A stretch of DNA of 64,000 bases from Arctopsyche grandis (lineage: Eukaryota > Arthropoda > Insecta > Trichoptera > Hydropsychidae), in contig NC_135358.1 of assembly GCF_051622035.1 (NCBI RefSeq), forward strand, positions 23,440,501 through 23,504,500, given 5' to 3'. The notes beneath the pieces were generated by a model. It ran no database searches. It was not told the DNA's origin and saw only the letters and a list, made by a program, of their open reading frames with translations. Position 1 is the first letter of the stretch; each line of letters starts with the position of its first letter. Positions 63,014 to 64,000 of the stretch are shown piece after piece. The translations under genes and the position numbers were made by a program.

Positions 63014-63334
63014 GTGACGGGCCAGAATGTTAAATTACAGAAAATGCAAATATCGGAAGGCAAAGATCGAAAATCGAAAGATCTTAAGTCGAAAGATAAA
63101 AAAAAGGGTGCATGGTAAACGGTACATACTCACTTAATCTGCGCGCGCACATTAATACGGGAGGAAAAGCCTGTTCCTCTTGTTCCTGTTGTATCCTGCT
63201 CGCGCATATTAAGTGAGTATGTACCGTTTACCATGCACCCTTTTTTTTTGATCTTTCGACTTAAGATCTTTCGATTTTCGATCTTTGCCTTCCGATATTT
63301 GTGTTTTCTGTAATTTAACATTCTGGCTCGTCAC
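63014..63334. mobile_element. Nested palindromic element (family of 26402-26664)
   Basis: Outer arms 63014-63113 and 63233-63334 pair (GTGACGGGCCAGAATGTTAA with TTAACATTCTGGCTCGTCAC, and AAATATCGGAAGGCAAAGATCG with its inverse). The centre, 63114-63232, is itself a palindrome with GGTAAACGGTACATACTCAC and its inverse at the ends. Its loop carries GGAGGAAAAGCCTGTTCC. No coding sequence. Confidence 0.8.
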
Positions 63335-64000
63335 GTACACCCATTTATTCGACATCACGTTTCGCTAAATCTAATTCCAATACTTACATGTTTAATATCG
63401 AATACTTTTTCGTGCATGCCATAATTTGGATTGCTAATTGTCACCACTGAGATTTCAACATAGATCTTTTTAAAATTCACAGAGCTGTATAATATTTACA
63501 AATCGTCGCTTTTGAATTTATTGTGTACATATGCACCGTAGATGCGATTGTGCAATGTAAACACCAGAGCTAAATGTACAGTATGAAATATAAATTAACT
63601 ATTTTTATTTAAGTATTTACATACTGGTAATTTTTAAGATAGATACATATGTATGTAGATTTTTCCCAAGGGTTCACTCGTTCGTGTATTTCCTGCGGTC
63701 AAATTTGCGTGGAAGCCACACAATCGCACCAGCTTGAGGTCTCCCATATGCGGTCATTGATTTTTTTATTTTTTTTATTAATTTATATTGGTATCGGTTT
63801 TATTTTCCACGCTAGTTTTCAGATTCGAAGCAGTTAAACGTGTCGGTGAAATTTCAATTTTTTTAACGCGTGTTTATATTGTCTACCTGCCTGTCCGTAC
63901 CTACGTTCATAACTCTACTGGGCACATTTAGCATTTTGATTAGTTTAGATAAAAAGCGTGGCCAGAATGGGTATGTGGGACTTAAAACCGGTGATTTTTG
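63335..64000. other. AT-rich DNA at the right edge
   Basis: No gene, RNA or repeat border recognised in the last 665 bases. Confidence 0.4.

Overview
This window is nuclear DNA from an insect. The genes have many short exons with GT-AG introns, the background is AT-rich, one gene encodes a sugar-type gustatory receptor, and the intergenic DNA is full of insect-style transposons (piggyBac, hAT, Helitron, LTR elements, RTE and CR1/jockey-like LINEs, a tRNA-derived SINE). The order cannot be fixed from the sequence. A holometabolous insect is likely, with Lepidoptera or Diptera guessed only from the transposon flavour. All exon boundaries were read by hand from splice sites and reading phase. 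In every gene model the exon lengths add up to a whole number of codons.

Layout. 174-1315 (+): the last five exons of a neutral ceramidase, whose 5' part is left of the window. 2252-3525 (-): a complete RCE1-type CAAX protease, convergent with the ceramidase. 3.8-9.2 kb: a transposon island with two tandem foldback elements, a piggyBac relic split by a short LTR element, LINE remnants, a foldback MITE and a GC-rich minisatellite. 10065-16225 (+): FBXO11, preceded by a GC-rich promoter region. 16.2-19.9 kb: no recognisable gene. 19872-22504 (-): a sugar-type gustatory receptor lacking its first exon. 22.6-25.5 kb: small DNA transposons including tandem Helitrons and a hAT MITE. 25901-31027 (+): TFIIF alpha subunit (RAP74). 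31.6-33.5 kb: a hAT element carrying a SINE, a foldback element with a 9-bp target duplication, and a long TA tract. 33994-39409 (+): lysosomal beta-mannosidase. 40691-49425 (-): TMEM245. Its longest intron contains a hAT relic and a complete secreted leucine-rich-repeat gene on the same strand. 49.6-50.9 kb: two more foldback elements with the same ends. 51197-52124 (+): ribosomal protein S25, with two related C/D-snoRNA-like sequences in its introns. 53.6-54.3 kb: an LTR relic. 54636-57985 (+): Sec10/EXOC5. 58.9-59.1 kb: a GC-rich exon-like block, probably the noncoding first exon of a gene running off the right end. From there to 64 kb there are only repeats.

The genes are unrelated housekeeping or sensory functions (sphingolipid breakdown, CAAX processing, ubiquitin ligase, taste, transcription, glycan breakdown, a polytopic membrane protein, translation, exocytosis). 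Nothing suggests a functional cluster. The most notable non-gene content is a set of palindromic elements with a common pair of unlike ends and 9-bp target duplications, the paired snoRNA-like sequences in RpS25, and the nested gene in TMEM245.
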